Below are positions 62,829 to 64,000 of a DNA stretch of 64,000 nucleotides, piece by piece. Location of the stretch: the NCBI GenBank assembly GCA_021432635.1, contig MU270034.1:777966-841965 (forward strand), read 5' to 3'. This stretch comes from Thozetella sp. PMI_491 (lineage: Eukaryota; Ascomycota; Sordariomycetes; Chaetosphaeriales; Chaetosphaeriaceae). Within the stretch, counting starts at the first letter, position 1. Each line of letters starts with the position of its first letter. Below the pieces are notes generated by a model, which was given only the letters and a program-made list of their open reading frames with translations, ran no database searches and was not told the origin of the DNA. The position numbers and the translations under genes are program-made.

Positions 62829-64000
62829 ATGATTCCACCAAACGGCGATGACCGCGGGGCGATAGGGGGAGCCGTTGGGAGCCTGAAGATGCTAGGTTTC
62901 CAACAGGCGTCCAATGAAAGCTTTGGGTCCTTCCCGAAGACTAGCGGTATCGTCACAATCGACGAAGTATCCCCCCTCCAGAGCCCAGGACCTACCAGCT
63001 ATGTCGATAGCTCGGCTCCAGCAAACGAAGCTCAGCTCGAGCCTAGCAGGTTCCCACTGATGGACTTCACCCAAGAGAGCCTCCAAGCTCTAGTTAGTGA
63101 ATTCCTTGCCAGACACGATGGCCTTACCGAAGGCGACATCGAGGACATCTATCCTTGCTCCCCCGTGCAAGAAGCTGTTCTCGCGAGCCAGCACCAGGGC
63201 AGGAGCGACTATGTGATTCGCGGAACCCTCGAAGTCATGTCGCTGGGAGACGGCCCTGTCCAACTGGGTCGACTCGAAGACGCGTGGAAGAGCGTCGTGA
63301 GGCAGTCTCCTATCTTGCGTACTGTCTTCCTCGAAGATACGACTGGGAGGGGTCTATTCTGCCAAGTAGTCGTCAGAAGCATCGCTGCAAGTATCGACAA
63401 GGTCCAGTGCAGTTCGCTGAACTCTTTCCTCGACAGAGTTGGCTGGACCAAGGACAGCTTCTCTCCACACTGCCTCACGTTTTGGGAAGCGCCTGCAGGC
63501 AAGACCTACCTCAAGCTTGAGCTTAACCACGCCATATCCGACGGTGTGGCGACGCTGGTTATAGTGCATGAGCTCATGCGCTTGTACGATGACCCGTCTC
63601 TGCGACTCACCGGCCCGTCGTATCGAGATTTCATGACGCACCTCCGGGATGTCCCGTATGAGGAGCATCTAGACTATTGGAGAGACTTTCTCTCCGGCGC
63701 GGAACTGTCGAATTTCACGCGGCTGAGTGACCCCACTCCATCCGGGTCCGAGCCCAAGATAGGCCGCCGCGAGATGAAGCTAGACAGAAACCGGATCCGC
63801 GCGGTGGGGGGTGACAAGGGAGTAACGCTCACGATGTTCTTCCAGGCAGTCTGGGCTGTGATTCTTCGCAGCTACCTTCACAGCAACGATGTGCTCTTTG
63901 GCTTCGTCTCATCAGGGCGACGATGTGTCCCGCTCAAAGCCGTCGGTACGGCCCTGGGCCCGTACATCGCCCAGATGGTGGCCAGGGCCCAGATCCAGAA
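62829..64000 (+). CDS. nonribosomal peptide synthetase, N-terminal condensation domain (partial)
   Basis: Open to the window edge, 390 codons visible. The ATG at 62829 (MIPPNGDDRGAIGG) is the likely start, with a disordered head of about 70 residues, then SLQALVSEFLARHDGLTEGD leading to the C-domain opening IEDIYPCSPVQEAVL. The active-site block reads LNHAISDGVAT, where the usual first His of HHxxxDG is Asn while the second His and the Asp/Gly are kept. Further C-domain pieces are SYRDFMTHL, ILRSYLHSNDVLFGFVSSGR and ALGPYIAQMV. Nothing resembling an adenylation or carrier domain precedes it, so the enzyme starts with a condensation domain, as lipo-initiating NRPSs do. That fits the dedicated FAS pair nearby. 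Downstream domains lie outside the window. Confidence 0.87.
   Translation, partial: MIPPNGDDRGAIGGAVGSLKMLGFQQASNESFGSFPKTSGIVTIDEVSPLQSPGPTSYVDSSAPANEAQLEPSRFPLMDFTQESLQALVSEFLARHDGLTEGDIEDIYPCSPVQEAVLASQHQGRSDYVIRGTLEVMSLGDGPVQLGRLEDAWKSVVRQSPILRTVFLEDTTGRGLFCQVVVRSIAASIDKVQCSSLNSFLDRVGWTKDSFSPHCLTFWEAPAGKTYLKLELNHAISDGVATLVIVHELMRLYDDPSLRLTGPSYRDFMTHLRDVPYEEHLDYWRDFLSGAELSNFTRLSDPTPSGSEPKIGRREMKLDRNRIRAVGGDKGVTLTMFFQAVWAVILRSYLHSNDVLFGFVSSGRRCVPLKAVGTALGPYIAQMVARAQIQ

Noticed and set aside
43104-64000. A standard aflatoxin/sterigmatocystin/dothistromin-type gene cluster
   Set aside because: FAS pair, AflR-like and AflS-like genes point that way, but the window has no non-reducing PKS, no P450s and no other pathway enzymes of that type. 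Instead there is an NRPS. I therefore keep the regulators' family names only.

Overview
The window is nuclear DNA of a filamentous ascomycete (Pezizomycotina). Genes are split by many short introns of about 50-100 nt with GTRNGY donors and CTRAY branch points. The protein families are typically fungal: split FAS alpha/beta, Zn2Cys6 regulators, a NACHT-type NLR, fungal ABCC transporters and an NRPS. Intergenic stretches are long and partly AT-rich or degraded, and one MITE is present. I cannot name the species. Exon models were built by hand. Where I give a protein length, I checked that the exon lengths sum to a whole number of codons, but positions may be off by a base.

Left part (0.6-30 kb), mixed accessory genes: secretory lipase (+), acyl-CoA ligase with a possible peroxisomal C-terminus (-), MDR-family reductase (-), and a GH31 alpha-glucosidase (-) divergent from an alpha-glucoside/maltose permease-type MFS transporter (+). 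The shared promoter of the last two holds clustered CreA-like motifs, so they look like a sugar-utilisation pair. Then come an SGNH hydrolase (+), a secreted DUF4185-like protein (+), an FMP42/SLC43-like MFS transporter (-), an isopenicillin-N-synthase-like dioxygenase (-), about 2 kb of degraded DNA, a 0.44 kb Tc1/mariner-type MITE, and a SesB-like esterase/NACHT NLR (-).

Right part (31-64 kb), the striking region: a probable secondary-metabolite cluster. It holds an ABCC transporter (+), a FAS beta (-) and FAS alpha (+) pair sharing a 1.1 kb bidirectional promoter, a degraded C2H2 gene, an AflS/AflJ-like co-regulator (-), an AflR-like Zn2Cys6 regulator (-), an MFS transporter (-> +), a 2-oxoglutarate/Fe(II) dioxygenase (-), and the start of an NRPS (+) that begins with a condensation domain and runs off the window. 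Sites matching the AflR consensus (TCGN5CGR) lie upstream of the ABC transporter, FAS beta/alpha (three), the AflS-like gene, the MFS gene, and between the dioxygenase and NRPS.

How they may work together (inference): the dedicated FAS makes a short or medium fatty acyl chain, the NRPS uses it as an N-acyl starter or a lipid-derived residue, the dioxygenase oxidises the product, and the two transporters export it. All of this would be under an AflR/AflS-type switch that in known systems controls aflatoxin, sterigmatocystin and dothistromin polyketide genes. No polyketide synthase is visible here. That combination is the main candidate for something undescribed.
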